Below are positions 40,730 through 51,383 of a DNA stretch of 64,000 bases, in pieces (position 1 is the stretch's first letter; the number at the start of each line of letters is the position of its first letter). This stretch comes from Maricaulis sp. GTDB lineage: Bacteria > Pseudomonadota > Alphaproteobacteria > Caulobacterales > Maricaulaceae. The position numbers and the translations under genes are program-made. The notes below the pieces were generated by a model that searched no databases, had not been told where the DNA came from, and saw only the letters and a program-made list of their open reading frames with translations. Location: NCBI GenBank assembly GCA_002692855.1, contig NZMJ01000134.1:27277-91276 (forward strand). Direction: 5' to 3'.

Positions 40730-41172
40730 CCGACCGCTCCCACTTCACCTTCTTTCACACCCACCGGGTGCGCTGGGCCGAGGTCGATGCGCAGGCGATC
40801 GTGTTCAACGCGAACTATTTCGTCTTCGTGGACCATGCGGTCAGCGAGTATTTTCGCGCCGTCGACCTGATGTGGGACCGTACGAAGGAGCTGGGCTGCG
40901 ACTTCTTCACGGTCAATGCCAATTGCAATTTCCGCTCACCCGCACGCCTCGACGATCTGATCGAGATCGGCTTTCGCTGCCAGCGCTTCGGGACGAGCTC
41001 GGTCGAATACGCCTTTGCCATCTACCGCGACGGGGAATTGCTGGCTGACGGATCGATGACCTATGTCTGCGCAGACATCGAGACGCGCCGACCGATCCCG
41101 TTGCCCGCTGCCTATACCGACGCCATCACCGCTTTCGAGAAAACGCCGCCGCAACAGCGGCAAGCTGCCTGA
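40726..41172 (+). CDS. 4HBT-fold acyl-CoA thioesterase
   Basis: [35 protein letters not shown]...[19 protein letters not shown]. Confidence 0.88.
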   Translation: MTDRSHFTFFHTHRVRWAEVDAQAIVFNANYFVFVDHAVSEYFRAVDLMWDRTKELGCDFFTVNANCNFRSPARLDDLIEIGFRCQRFGTSSVEYAFAIYRDGELLADGSMTYVCADIETRRPIPLPAAYTDAITAFEKTPPQQRQAA

Positions 41173-41188
41173 ACAAGGAAGTTCCTCC

Positions 41189-42085
41189 ATGTCCGTACTC
41201 GTGAACAAGAATACCAAGGTCATTTGCCAGGGCATCACCGGCAAGAACGGCACCTTCCACACCGAACAGGCCATCGAATACGGCACGTCCATGGTCGCCG
41301 GCGTGACGCCGGGCAAGGGCGGGCAGAAATGGGAGGGCGCAGGCGCTTCGCTGCCGATCTATGACACGGTGAGCCAGGCCAAGGACGAAACCGGCGCGAA
41401 CGCGACCGTCATCTATGTGCCGCCCCCCTTCGCCGCAGATGCGATCCTGGAAGCCATCGATGCGGAGATCGAGCTGATCGTGACGATCACCGAAGGCGTG
41501 CCGGTCGCCGACATGGTCAAGGTGAAGCGCGCGCTGACCGGCTCGAAGTCGCGCCTCGTCGGCCCGAACTGCCCGGGCGTCATCACGCCGGGCGAGTGCA
41601 AGATCGGCATCATGCCCGGGCATATCCACATGCGCGGCTCGGTCGGCATCGTGTCGCGTTCCGGCACGCTGACCTATGAAGCGGTCAAGCAGACAACCGA
41701 CGCCAAGCTGGGTCAGACGACCTGCATCGGCATCGGCGGCGACCCGGTGAACGGCACCAATTTCATCGATTGCCTCGAGCTTTTCCTTGGCGACGACGAA
41801 ACCCAGTCGATCGTGATGATCGGCGAGATCGGCGGTTCGGCCGAAGAAGAAGCGGCCGAATTCCTCAAGGCCGAAGCCAGGAAGGGCCGCAAGAAGCCGA
41901 TGGTCGGTTTCATCGCCGGCCGCACGGCGCCTCCGGGCCGCACGATGGGCCATGCCGGCGCAGTCGTGTCCGGCGGCAAGGGCGGTGCGGAAGACAAGAT
42001 CGAGGCGATGAAGTCCGCCGGGATCGTGGTTTCTGACAGCCCGGCGCGTATCGGCGTGACACTGGCGGAGCTCGTGAAGGGCTGA
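41189..42085 (+). CDS. sucD: Succinyl-CoA synthetase alpha subunit
   Basis: [46 protein letters not shown]...[24 protein letters not shown]. Confidence 0.98.
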   Translation: MSVLVNKNTKVICQGITGKNGTFHTEQAIEYGTSMVAGVTPGKGGQKWEGAGASLPIYDTVSQAKDETGANATVIYVPPPFAADAILEAIDAEIELIVTITEGVPVADMVKVKRALTGSKSRLVGPNCPGVITPGECKIGIMPGHIHMRGSVGIVSRSGTLTYEAVKQTTDAKLGQTTCIGIGGDPVNGTNFIDCLELFLGDDETQSIVMIGEIGGSAEEEAAEFLKAEARKGRKKPMVGFIAGRTAPPGRTMGHAGAVVSGGKGGAEDKIEAMKSAGIVVSDSPARIGVTLAELVKG

Positions 42086-42113
42086 TCCCCGCCTGTTCAT
42101 CGGGAGGGTTTGC

Positions 42114-42150
42114 AGGCGCGGTTCGGTTTCGGACCGCGCCTTGCTTTTCT
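42114..42150 (+). terminator. Rho-independent terminator between sucD and sucA
   Basis: AGGCGCGGT...ACCGCGCCT followed by TGCTTTTCTT. Confidence 0.7.
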
Positions 42151-42300
42151 TACCGACGAGTTGTCAGCATGTGTCAGGGCCCTTCCTTCCGCGCCAGAAG
42201 GGCGTAAATGGGTAGGGGAACGACCCGTTAAGCAACGGGCTGACATACCGCTGACATGAGGCCGCGCGATGTCCCCGCGCGGCAGCCGGGAAAGACCTCG

Positions 42301-45270
42301 ATGTCCGAACACTCGCGCTCCTCGCGCAATCAGAGTTTCCTCGACACCTCCTTCCTCTATGGCGGCAATGCCCGCTACCTCGAAGACATGGCCGCCGCCT
42401 ATGCGCGCGATCCCGGATCGGTTCCGGGCGAATGGCGCGACTTCTTTGCGGAAGTCGGCGATGGCGCCGCAGAGGCCGGCCACGCCGCGCGTGGTCCGTC
42501 ATGGAAGAAGAATGGCCCTGGCCGCGCCGACGAGTATGGCGAGGCGCTGGGTGTCATTGACGGCTCGGTCACACCGTCGCTGATCGAGAAGGTCGCGGAA
42601 CGCCATGACGGCGCCTCGGCAGAGGAGATCCGCGCCGCGACGCAGGATTCGATCCGCGCGATCATGATGATCCGCGCCTACCGCATGCGGGGCCACCTGG
42701 CCGCTGATCTCGATCCGCTGGACCTGGCAGGATTTGGCGAGCAGCCCGAGCTCGACCCTGAAACCTACGGCTTCACCGCCGCCGACATGGACCGCGAGAT
42801 TTTCATCGATGGCTATCTCGGGCTTGAAGCCGCGACACCGCGCGACATGCTGGCCATCCTGAAGCGGACCTATTGCGGACCGCTGGGCGTGGAGTTCATG
42901 CACATCTCCAACCCGGCCGAGAAAGCCTGGTTGCAGGAGCGGTTCGAAGGCCCGGAGAAGGGCATCAATTTCACGCCCGAGGGCAAGATCGCGATCCTGA
43001 AGAAGCTGATCGAGACCGAAGGCTTCGAGCAATTCCTGCAAAAGCGCTATCCCGGCACCAAGCGTTTCGGCCTTGATGGCGGCGAGGCGATGGTCCCGGC
43101 GCTGGAGCAGATCATCAAGCGCGGCGGCGCGATGGACGTCGAGGACATCATCATCGGCATGCCCCACCGGGGGCGCCTGAATGTGCTCGCAGCCGTGATG
43201 GGCAAGCCCTACCACCAGATCTTCCACGAATTCCAGTCCGGCACGTCTTCGGGCGAGTTCGGCTCGGGCGATGTGAAGTACCACCTCGGCGCCTCGTCGG
43301 ACCGCGAGTTCGACGGCAATACGGTTCACCTGTCGCTGACGGCCAACCCGTCGCACCTTGAAGCAGTCGATCCGGTTGTCCTCGGCAAGGCCCGCGCCAA
43401 GCAGACCAAGCTCCGGCGCGAGCACGGTTTCGACACCAACCAGGCACCGAAAGTGCTGCCGCTTCTGCTCCACGGCGATGCGGCCTTTGCCGGTCAGGGC
43501 ATTGTCGCGGAATGTCTGGGCCTGTCGGGTCTGCGCGGTCACCGCACGGGCGGGGCGATCCACTTCATCGTCAACAACCAGATCGGTTTCACGACCAGCC
43601 CGAAGGATTCGCGGTCCTCGCCCTATCCGTCGGACGTGGCGCTGATGGTCCAGGCGCCGATCTTCCACGTGAACGGGGATGACCCGGAAGCCACCGTCTA
43701 TGCGGCCAAGATGGCGACCGAATACCGCCAGCTTTTCGGCAAGGACGCGGTCATCGACATGTTCTGTTACCGGCGTTTCGGCCACAATGAGGGTGACGAT
43801 CCGTCCTTCACCCAGCCGATCATGTACCGGAAGATCAAGGAACACCCTTCCACGATCGAGCTCTATGCCAAGCGCCTGATCGAAGAGGGTGTGATCACCG
43901 AGGCCGAGCTGGAGAGCTGGCGCGGCGAGTTCGCCGGCTTCCTCGATTCCGAATTCGAGGCCGGCAAGGCGTTCGAACCCGAACAGGCCGACTGGCTCGA
44001 CGGGGTCTGGTCGGGGCTGGGACTGCCGGAGGAAGACGAGCGACGCGGCGAAACCGCCGTCCCCGTCGAACGGCTTCGCGACCTGGGCATGAAGTTCACC
44101 GAAATCCCCGATGACGTCGACGCGCACAAGACGCTGCGCCGCGTCTTTGACGGCCGCCGCTCGGCGATCGAGGCGGGCGAGGGCATCGACTGGGCAACGG
44201 CCGAACCCCTCGCCTTCGCAAGCCTGCTTGACGAGGGCTTCCCGGTGCGGCTGTCGGGCCAGGATTCCGGGCGCGGCACCTTCTCGCAGCGCCATTCCCA
44301 TATCGTCGATCAGCAGACCGAAGAACGCTACACGACGCTGAATCACCTCTCTGACCAGCAGGCCCGGTACGAGGTGATCGACACCATGCTGTCGGAAGAG
44401 GCGGTGCTGGGCTTCGAGTATGGCTATTCCCTGTCGGCCCCCAACACGCTGGTGATGTGGGAGGCGCAGTTCGGCGACTTCTACAATGGCGCGCAGGTGA
44501 TCGTGGACCAGTTCATCGCCGCCGGTGAACGCAAATGGCTGCGCATGTCCGGCCTCGTGATGCTGCTGCCCCACGGCTATGAAGGGCAGGGACCGGAACA
44601 CTCGTCGGCGCGGCTCGAACGCTTCCTGCAACAGTGTGCGCAGGACAATATGCAGGTCGCCAACTGCTCGACGCCGGCCAATTACTTTCACGTTCTGCGG
44701 CGCCAGATTCACCGCAATTTCCGCAAGCCGCTGGTGATCATGACGCCGAAATCGCTGCTGCGTCACAAGCGCTGCGTTTCAAATCTGAAGGCGATGGGCG
44801 AGGGCTCGTCCTTCCACCGGGTGCTGTGGGACGACGCCGACACGTCGGCGCGCGCCGAGGGCCAGCCGGTGACGAAGACCGAACTCGTTGCCGACGACAA
44901 GATCCGCCGCGTCGTGATGTGCTCGGGCAAGGTCTATTACGACCTGCTCGAAGCCCGGGAAGAGCGCGGCATCGACGACATCTACCTTTTGCGCGTCGAG
45001 CAATTCTATCCGGTTCCGGCGCGCTCGATGCTGAATGAACTGAAGCGCTTCCCGCAGGCGGAAATCGTCTGGTGCCAGGAAGAACCGCAGAATATGGGCG
45101 CGTGGAGCTTCATGGAGCCCAATATCGAATGGGTGCTTCAGCAGGCCGACGCCAAGATGCTGCGACCGCGCTATGCCGGCCGCCCGGCTTCGGCATCGAC
45201 CGCTGCCGGATCCGCCCAGAAACACAAGGAAGAGCAGGACGCGCTGATCGACGACGCGCTGTCTTCCTGA
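42301..45270 (+). CDS. sucA: 2-oxoglutarate dehydrogenase E1
   Basis: NQSFLDTSFLYGGNARYLEDM...IGMPHRGRLNVLAAVMGKPYHQIFHEF...SGLVMLLPHGYEGQGPEHSSARLERFLQ. Confidence 0.98.
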   Translation: MSEHSRSSRNQSFLDTSFLYGGNARYLEDMAAAYARDPGSVPGEWRDFFAEVGDGAAEAGHAARGPSWKKNGPGRADEYGEALGVIDGSVTPSLIEKVAERHDGASAEEIRAATQDSIRAIMMIRAYRMRGHLAADLDPLDLAGFGEQPELDPETYGFTAADMDREIFIDGYLGLEAATPRDMLAILKRTYCGPLGVEFMHISNPAEKAWLQERFEGPEKGINFTPEGKIAILKKLIETEGFEQFLQKRYPGTKRFGLDGGEAMVPALEQIIKRGGAMDVEDIIIGMPHRGRLNVLAAVMGKPYHQIFHEFQSGTSSGEFGSGDVKYHLGASSDREFDGNTVHLSLTANPSHLEAVDPVVLGKARAKQTKLRREHGFDTNQAPKVLPLLLHGDAAFAGQGIVAECLGLSGLRGHRTGGAIHFIVNNQIGFTTSPKDSRSSPYPSDVALMVQAPIFHVNGDDPEATVYAAKMATEYRQLFGKDAVIDMFCYRRFGHNEGDDPSFTQPIMYRKIKEHPSTIELYAKRLIEEGVITEAELESWRGEFAGFLDSEFEAGKAFEPEQADWLDGVWSGLGLPEEDERRGETAVPVERLRDLGMKFTEIPDDVDAHKTLRRVFDGRRSAIEAGEGIDWATAEPLAFASLLDEGFPVRLSGQDSGRGTFSQRHSHIVDQQTEERYTTLNHLSDQQARYEVIDTMLSEEAVLGFEYGYSLSAPNTLVMWEAQFGDFYNGAQVIVDQFIAAGERKWLRMSGLVMLLPHGYEGQGPEHSSARLERFLQQCAQDNMQVANCSTPANYFHVLRRQIHRNFRKPLVIMTPKSLLRHKRCVSNLKAMGEGSSFHRVLWDDADTSARAEGQPVTKTELVADDKIRRVVMCSGKVYYDLLEAREERGIDDIYLLRVEQFYPVPARSMLNELKRFPQAEIVWCQEEPQNMGAWSFMEPNIEWVLQQADAKMLRPRYAGRPASASTAAGSAQKHKEEQDALIDDALSS

Positions 45271-45318
45271 TCCCCGAAACCGCCACCGCCGCCACACTTC
45301 AATCCAAGGACGACCGAC

Positions 45319-46893
45319 ATGACCGACATCACCGTTCCGCAACTGGGCGAATCCGTCACCGAAGCCACGGTGGGAAGCTGGAATTTCGCCGAAGGTGATG
45401 CGGTCAAGCGCGACGACATCCTGGTCGAGCTGGAAACCGACAAGGTGTCGATCGAAGTGCGCGCCGATGAAGACGGTACGTTGACCAAGATCGTCGCTCC
45501 GGAAGGCCAGACGGTCGAGATCGGCGCGAAACTGGCCGAGATGGGCGCAGGCGGCGCGGCGGCTGAACCGGCGAAGGAAGACGCCCCCAAGGGCGAAGCT
45601 GCCAAACCGGCCCCTGCCAAGGCCGAGGCCAAGAGCGCCCCGGCAAAGCCGAAGGCGGACGACAGCGGTTCAACCGTCGAGGCCACCATTCCGGAAATGG
45701 GCGAGTCGGTGGCCGAAGGCACGGTCGGTGCGTGGCTGGTGGATGCCGGCGCGGCGGTGAAGAAGGACCAGGCCCTGGTCGAGATCGAGACCGACAAGGT
45801 CGCGGTCGAAGTGCCGTGCCCGGCTGACGGCATCCTGGCCGAGCGGCTGGCTGACGAAGGCGATACGGTGGCGCCGGGCGACGTGATCGCCCGCATTCGG
45901 ACCGGGGGCGCATCCGAAGCAGACGCCCCGGCGGAAGAGGCCGCTCCGGACGACGCCGGATCGGGCGAGGCGGAAGAAGACGTCAAGGCGATGCCCTCGG
46001 CCGCGCGCATGGCCGAAGAAAAGAATGTCGACCTTAACAGCGTCGAGGGCAGCGGCAAGGATGGCCGCGTGACCAAGGGCGACGTGATGAAAGCCTCCGA
46101 GTCCGGCGCATCCGCGCCCGCTTCGGGCGAAGCCAAGCGTGAGCCGGCCCCGGCCAAGGCCGCGCCGGCGAAGTCCCCGCCGCGCGACACCGGTCCGCGC
46201 GAGGAACGGGTGAAAATGACCCGCCTGCGCCAGACCATCGCGCGCCGCCTGAAGGAGGCACAGGACACGGCTGCGATGCTGACCACCTTCAACGAGGCGG
46301 ACATGAGCGCGATCATGTCGATGCGCAAAACGCATCAGGACGCCTTCGTCGAAAAGCACGGCGTGAAGCTGGGCTTCATGAGCTTCTTCGTGAAGGCGTG
46401 CGTCAATGCGCTGAAGGAGATCCCGGCGGTCAATGCCGAGATCGACGGCGAGGATATCATCTACAAGAATTACTACGACATCGGCGTGGCGGTCTCGACC
46501 GAGCGCGGCCTCGTCGTGCCGGTGCTGCGCGATTGCGATACCAAGTCGCTCGCCGACATCGAGAAGGAAATCATCGATCTCGGCCGCCGCGCCCGCGACG
46601 GAAAGCTGGGGATTGACGACATGCAGGGCGCGACCTTCACCGTGTCCAATGGCGGCATTTTCGGCTCGCTCCTGTCGACGCCGATCCTCAATGCGCCGCA
46701 GTCGGGCATTCTGGGCATGCACAAGATCCAGGAGCGCCCGGTGGCCGAAAAGGGCCAGGTCGTGGTGCGCCCGATGATGTATCTGGCGCTGTCCTATGAC
46801 CACCGCATCGTCGATGGCCGCGAGGCCGTGACCTTCCTCGTGAAGGTCAAGGATGCGCTGGAAGACCCGGCCCGGCTGGTGCTGGACCTCTAG
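45319..46893 (+). CDS. sucB: Dihydrolipoyllysine succinyltransferase (2-oxoglutarate dehydrogenase E2) with two lipoyl domains
   Basis: [47 protein letters not shown] and [44 protein letters not shown]; catalytic [13 protein letters not shown]. Confidence 0.97.
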   Translation: MTDITVPQLGESVTEATVGSWNFAEGDAVKRDDILVELETDKVSIEVRADEDGTLTKIVAPEGQTVEIGAKLAEMGAGGAAAEPAKEDAPKGEAAKPAPAKAEAKSAPAKPKADDSGSTVEATIPEMGESVAEGTVGAWLVDAGAAVKKDQALVEIETDKVAVEVPCPADGILAERLADEGDTVAPGDVIARIRTGGASEADAPAEEAAPDDAGSGEAEEDVKAMPSAARMAEEKNVDLNSVEGSGKDGRVTKGDVMKASESGASAPASGEAKREPAPAKAAPAKSPPRDTGPREERVKMTRLRQTIARRLKEAQDTAAMLTTFNEADMSAIMSMRKTHQDAFVEKHGVKLGFMSFFVKACVNALKEIPAVNAEIDGEDIIYKNYYDIGVAVSTERGLVVPVLRDCDTKSLADIEKEIIDLGRRARDGKLGIDDMQGATFTVSNGGIFGSLLSTPILNAPQSGILGMHKIQERPVAEKGQVVVRPMMYLALSYDHRIVDGREAVTFLVKVKDALEDPARLVLDL

Positions 46894-47009
46894 TTCCGCA
46901 TTCACGGGTTCGTGAGCCGATTTCGGGCGCCTGAATCGCGGATTTAAGGTGCGTCTTTCCCGAAACTCGGGTTAGCCTTCTCCATCAACAAATGGGGGGA
47001 GGGATACCC

Positions 47010-47459
47010 ATGACTGATCAAGTGAGCGCCCCTGCGGGCGTGAAAATTCCGGTCTGGTACTGGATTGTTGCCGGCCTGCTGACGCTCTGGAATGCCTTCG
47101 GGGTGTTCGACTTTCTGGCGACCAATCTTATGTCGGACGCCTATCTTCAGGCTTACACACCCGAACAACGGGCCTTCTTCACCGGCTTTCCGCTGTGGTT
47201 CATCATCATCTGGGGACTGGCCATCTTCACGGCCTTCTTCGGTGCCCTGTCCCTTCTGCTCAAGAAGGCCTGGGCGGTGATGCTGTCGATGGCGTCTGTC
47301 GCGCTCTATGTCCTGTCATCGATCTACACGCTTCTCATTGCGGGCGGCATGGCCCTGATGGGGACGACGGGCATGGTGATGAGTGCAGTGATCTTCGTCA
47401 TCCTGGTGTTTCAGGCTGCCTTCGCGCGCTGGGCCCGCAATCGCGGCTTCCTGGCCTAG
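47010..47459 (+). CDS. Hypothetical membrane protein
   Basis: Four TM segments, MTDQVSAPAGVKIPVWYWIVAGLLTLWNAFGVFDFLATNL. Confidence 0.65.
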   Translation: MTDQVSAPAGVKIPVWYWIVAGLLTLWNAFGVFDFLATNLMSDAYLQAYTPEQRAFFTGFPLWFIIIWGLAIFTAFFGALSLLLKKAWAVMLSMASVALYVLSSIYTLLIAGGMALMGTTGMVMSAVIFVILVFQAAFARWARNRGFLA

Positions 47460-47593
47460 CGGCACGCACCCGCGACTGACCTTTCATGCGCCCGTCAGCG
47501 TTGAACACGCAGACGGGCGCGCCTAGGTTCGGGACAACCGAATCCGGGTGCGGCGCAACTGGGCTTGCCGCCCGCCCCATGAAAGGAATGCAC

Positions 47594-49000
47594 ATGTCCG
47601 GCACCTATGACGTCGTCATCATCGGGGGTGGTCCCGGCGGCTATAACTGCGCCATCCGGGCTGGCCAGCTGGGGCTGAAAACCGCCTGCATCGAGATGCG
47701 CGACACACTGGGCGGCACGTGCCTGAATGTCGGTTGCATCCCGTCAAAGGCGCTGCTGCACGCCTCGGAACTCTACGAGATGGCCGAGAAGGACTTCGCC
47801 GGCTTCGGGATCAAGACCGGCAAGCTGTCCTTTGACCTCAAGACGATGATGGGCCGCAAGGACGAAGCCGTGACGGGGCTGACGCAGGGCGTCGCCTATT
47901 TGTTGAAGAAGAACAAGGTCGACCACATCCGCGGCAAGGGCCGCATCGCCGGCAAGGGCGAGGTGGTGGTCGAGGGGCCGGACGGCGAGACCCAGACCCT
48001 GAAGACAAAGCACATCGTCATCGCAACCGGATCGGAAGTGACGCCGCTGCCGGGTGTCGAGATTGACGAGAAGCGCGTCGTGTCCTCCACCGGTGCGCTG
48101 TCCCTGGACAAGGTGCCGGGCAAGCTGGTGCTGATCGGCGCGGGCGTGATCGGTCTGGAACTGGGCTCGGTGTGGCGGCGTCTCGGCGCCGAGGTCACGG
48201 TCGTCGAGTATCTCGACCGTATCCTGCCGGGCATGGACGGCGAGATCGCCAAGCACGCCCAGAAGGTCTTCGCCAAGCAGGGCATGAGCTTCAAGCTCGG
48301 CCGCAAGGTCACCGGCGTCAGCGAAGGAGAGAATGGCGCCCTGCAAGTGGCGACCGAAGCCGCTTCGGGGGGCTCCGAAGAGACGATCGAGGCCGACACC
48401 GTGCTCGTCTGCATCGGACGGCGCCCCTATACCGAGGGGCTGGGGCTGGAGACGGTCGGGATCGAGACCGACAAGCGCGGCTACATCGCCAATGATCACT
48501 GGAAAACCAGCGCAGATGGCGTCTGGGTCATCGGCGATTGCACGCACGGCGCGATGCTGGCGCACAAGGCCGAAGACGAAGGCGTGGCTTGCGCCGAGCG
48601 GATTGCCGGCAAGGCCGGGCACGTCAATTACGACGCCATTCCGGGCGTGGTTTACACCAATCCGGAGATCGCCTCGGTAGGGGCGACCGAAGAGATGCTG
48701 AAAGACCAGGGCCGCGCCTACAAGACCGGGAAATTCCCCTTCCTGGCGAATTCACGCGCCCGCGCCAATCACGAGACCGACGGTCTGGTGAAGGTGCTGG
48801 CCGATGCGAAGACCGACGAGGTGCTCGGCGTTCACATGATCGGCAAGGGTGTCGGCGAAATGATCGCGGAAGCCGCGCTGGCGCTCGAATTCCGGGCTGC
48901 GTCGGAAGATATCGCCCGTACCAGCCACCCGCACCCGACCATGACCGAAGCGCTGCGGCAGGCCGCAATGGGTGTTGAAGGCTGGACGATGCAAGCCTGA
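47594..49000 (+). CDS. lpd: Dihydrolipoyl dehydrogenase
   Basis: YDVVIIGGGPGGYNCAIRAGQLGLKTACIEMRDTLGGTCLNVGCIPSKALLHAS. Confidence 0.98.
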   Translation: MSGTYDVVIIGGGPGGYNCAIRAGQLGLKTACIEMRDTLGGTCLNVGCIPSKALLHASELYEMAEKDFAGFGIKTGKLSFDLKTMMGRKDEAVTGLTQGVAYLLKKNKVDHIRGKGRIAGKGEVVVEGPDGETQTLKTKHIVIATGSEVTPLPGVEIDEKRVVSSTGALSLDKVPGKLVLIGAGVIGLELGSVWRRLGAEVTVVEYLDRILPGMDGEIAKHAQKVFAKQGMSFKLGRKVTGVSEGENGALQVATEAASGGSEETIEADTVLVCIGRRPYTEGLGLETVGIETDKRGYIANDHWKTSADGVWVIGDCTHGAMLAHKAEDEGVACAERIAGKAGHVNYDAIPGVVYTNPEIASVGATEEMLKDQGRAYKTGKFPFLANSRARANHETDGLVKVLADAKTDEVLGVHMIGKGVGEMIAEAALALEFRAASEDIARTSHPHPTMTEALRQAAMGVEGWTMQA

Positions 49001-49186
49001 TTTCAGTCGTCATCACGGCAAGATGTCAAACAATTTACACGAGAATCAGCGCCGCTTGTGATAAAGTGGGGTTTCGGAATGTCGCGCTCCCCTGTCCCAA
49101 TTGGCGCGGTTCTGACTGGTTCGCACAACCCGATGGCCCCTTCGCGCGTTATATTCGCGGGGCGTGGCTTGTCAGTGGAAGATCGC

Positions 49187-49750
49187 ATGACGCATCGTCA
49201 TATCGAAATCCGGACAAACCGACTGAAGCTCGTTGCGCTGAACGTGGCGCTGTCGAAGCTGCAGATGACCGATCGCGAGTCGTTTTTCGAAGCCCTGTGC
49301 GTGCGCTCCGAACCCGTCTGGCCGCCCGAGCTGATGGATACGTCGGCCTTGCAGCAGGTCGATGAACGCCTGCGGGCGGATCCCGGCGAGGCAGGCTGGC
49401 TGACCTGGATTTTCATCTGGCCTGGCGTGGCCGGACAACCCGGCCGGCTGGTCGGCGCTGGCGGTTTCAAGGGGGCGCCGGATGCCGCCGGGAATGTCGA
49501 GATCGGCTATTCGATGATGCTGTCCTTCCGCGAGCAGGGTCTCGCCACCGAAGCCGTCGAGGGGCTGCTGGGCTGGGCCGAAAGCGATTCACGTGTCAGG
49601 CGGGTGATCGCACACACGCGCGATCACCTGACGGCGTCGCGCCGGGTGCTGGAAAAAACCGGGTTTGTCGAGACCGAGACCTTCGCCGATGAAGGCGAGG
49701 GCGGCCAGGTCGTGCGCTATGAGCGGCCGCGGCAGGCCAAGGCCGCCTGA
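49187..49750 (+). CDS. GNAT N-acetyltransferase
   Basis: GNVEIGYSMMLSFREQGLATEAVEGLLGWAESDSRVRRVIAHTRDHLTASRRVLEKTGF. Confidence 0.9.
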   Translation: MTHRHIEIRTNRLKLVALNVALSKLQMTDRESFFEALCVRSEPVWPPELMDTSALQQVDERLRADPGEAGWLTWIFIWPGVAGQPGRLVGAGGFKGAPDAAGNVEIGYSMMLSFREQGLATEAVEGLLGWAESDSRVRRVIAHTRDHLTASRRVLEKTGFVETETFADEGEGGQVVRYERPRQAKAA

Positions 49751-50050
49751 TCAGCCCAGCAGGCTACGCATCTGGTCGAGATAGGCCATCCAGGCCTTGC
49801 GACCCGAGTCGGTCAGGCGCGCGCGGGTTTGCGGCCTGCGTCCGACAAAGCGCTTGTCGATCCCGATATATCCCGCGTCCTCGAGCTTTCGCAGGCTGAC
49901 GGAGAGATTGCCGTCCGTCGCGCCGGTGCGCTCTTTCAACTCCCCGAATGTCGCCGAGTCCACGCCGGACAGGTAAGCCATGATCCCGAGCCGGAGCTTG
50001 GAATGGATCACATCATCGAGAGAGGCGGCGTCGAATTCGCTGTCGCTCAT
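49751..50050 (-). CDS. Winged-helix transcriptional regulator (MarR/ArsR-like)
   Basis: SKLRLGIMAYLSGVDSATFGELKERTGATDGNLSVSLRKLEDAGYIGIDKRFVGRRPQTRARLTDSGRKA. Confidence 0.88.
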   Translation of the reverse strand: MSDSEFDAASLDDVIHSKLRLGIMAYLSGVDSATFGELKERTGATDGNLSVSLRKLEDAGYIGIDKRFVGRRPQTRARLTDSGRKAWMAYLDQMRSLLG

Positions 50051-50667
50051 GTCAGTGTCTTGGGCTCATGCGCGATCATCTTCAGGCCGGGCAGAACGGC
50101 GCTGAGGGCAATTGCCGCCGCCGACAGGAAGTAGAGCTCGGAAGTCCCGTACAGGACCGGCGTGATGATGGCGGCGATCCCCGACAGCAGGGCCGGGCCG
50201 TAGAGCCAGCGCAACCCCGAAAGGGCTGCCGTGACCGAGAAGGCAAATCCATAGCCGAAGAAGGCGATGGTCAGGATACTGTCGAACAGCACGACCGGCG
50301 TATTGAACACCGCCGTCCAGAATACGAGCGAAAGGACATAGGCAAAGATGCCGATCCCGACCGTCATCCACGCGGCGCGGGAGACGCGGTTGGCAGCAGA
50401 GCGAGCTCCCGGTTTTCCGGCGAGGCCACGCCCCAGAAATGCCGACGTGATGCCGCCGACGAGGCCGTAAACCATCCAGATCACACCGACATTCCGGGTG
50501 GCCAGTGGCAAAATGCCTTCGAGGACGAGGCCGTGGGCGATGGTCGCCAGCACGGAAAGTCCGCCCCACAAGAGCAGGTATCGTCCGCCGATCAGCGGCG
50601 CGTTGGCGCCCGACTCGGCGAGTGATTTCAGATAAGCCAGATCTTCGTGGGCACCCTGCGTGGTCAT
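50047..50667 (-). CDS. Hypothetical membrane protein coupled to the upstream-strand regulator
   Basis: Six-TM pattern; overlaps 49751..50050. Confidence 0.7.
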   Translation of the reverse strand: MTTQGAHEDLAYLKSLAESGANAPLIGGRYLLLWGGLSVLATIAHGLVLEGILPLATRNVGVIWMVYGLVGGITSAFLGRGLAGKPGARSAANRVSRAAWMTVGIGIFAYVLSLVFWTAVFNTPVVLFDSILTIAFFGYGFAFSVTAALSGLRWLYGPALLSGIAAIITPVLYGTSELYFLSAAAIALSAVLPGLKMIAHEPKTLT

Positions 50668-50735
50668 GGCCGTCTCCCGCTTACTTTACGATTCAAAGTA
50701 AGCGGGTTCGGATCAGTCAGCAAGTGGGTGGCGGT

Positions 50736-51326
50736 TCAGCCCGGAAAGCGGACCGAAGCCGCCAGGCGTTCAGAGATGGAGGCCCCGGCATCGGCAATCA
50801 GTTCACCCGATTCCGCGTCGCGGGAGACGAGGGTGAAAATGAAGACGCCTTCGCGCAGACCGTTCTGCAGCACGATCGCCTGGCCGTAAAAATTGCCTTC
50901 GTCGGATTCCTCGAAGCCGCGGCAGACGCGCACTATCGTGCCCGCCCCGGCGTCCTCGAACGGACCTTCGAATGCCACACCATCGGACCCCGCCGGGCAC
51001 AGCTCGTCGCCGGCCTGGGTCTCTCCTGCGGAATAGACATGCAGGTCAAAGCTGAGATTGATTTCGCCCTGTTCGCCATCGCCTTCCTGCAGGATCGGCC
51101 AGACTTCCGACATCACGGCGGTCAGGTCTGCGGACAGGGAGGCGGGATCATCAATGGTAATCCGGCCCTGCGGCGCGGCCATGCCGGCGACATCGACGAG
51201 CGAGGCCACCAGCCCATTTGCCCAGGATTCCGGCGATTCACCGGCCTGATCGGCGGTGTCAGCCTCCTGAACGGACAAGGTTGCAGACAGGAGAAGGGCG
51301 GTCACGATAGGCAGCATGGATAGCAT
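50736..51326 (-). CDS. Hypothetical secreted protein
   Basis: MLSMLPIVTALLLSATLSVQ signal peptide. Confidence 0.65.
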   Translation of the reverse strand: MLSMLPIVTALLLSATLSVQEADTADQAGESPESWANGLVASLVDVAGMAAPQGRITIDDPASLSADLTAVMSEVWPILQEGDGEQGEINLSFDLHVYSAGETQAGDELCPAGSDGVAFEGPFEDAGAGTIVRVCRGFEESDEGNFYGQAIVLQNGLREGVFIFTLVSRDAESGELIADAGASISERLAASVRFPG

Positions 51327-51383
51327 CCTGTTGTAAGTCAGCCTCCAGAATGGCGAAGCTGAATGAACTGCGCATGAAGGCCT

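Noticed and set aside
42499-44766. 755-aa minus-strand ORF opposite sucA
   Set aside because: Antisense shadow of sucA; no recognisable family and typical shadow composition.
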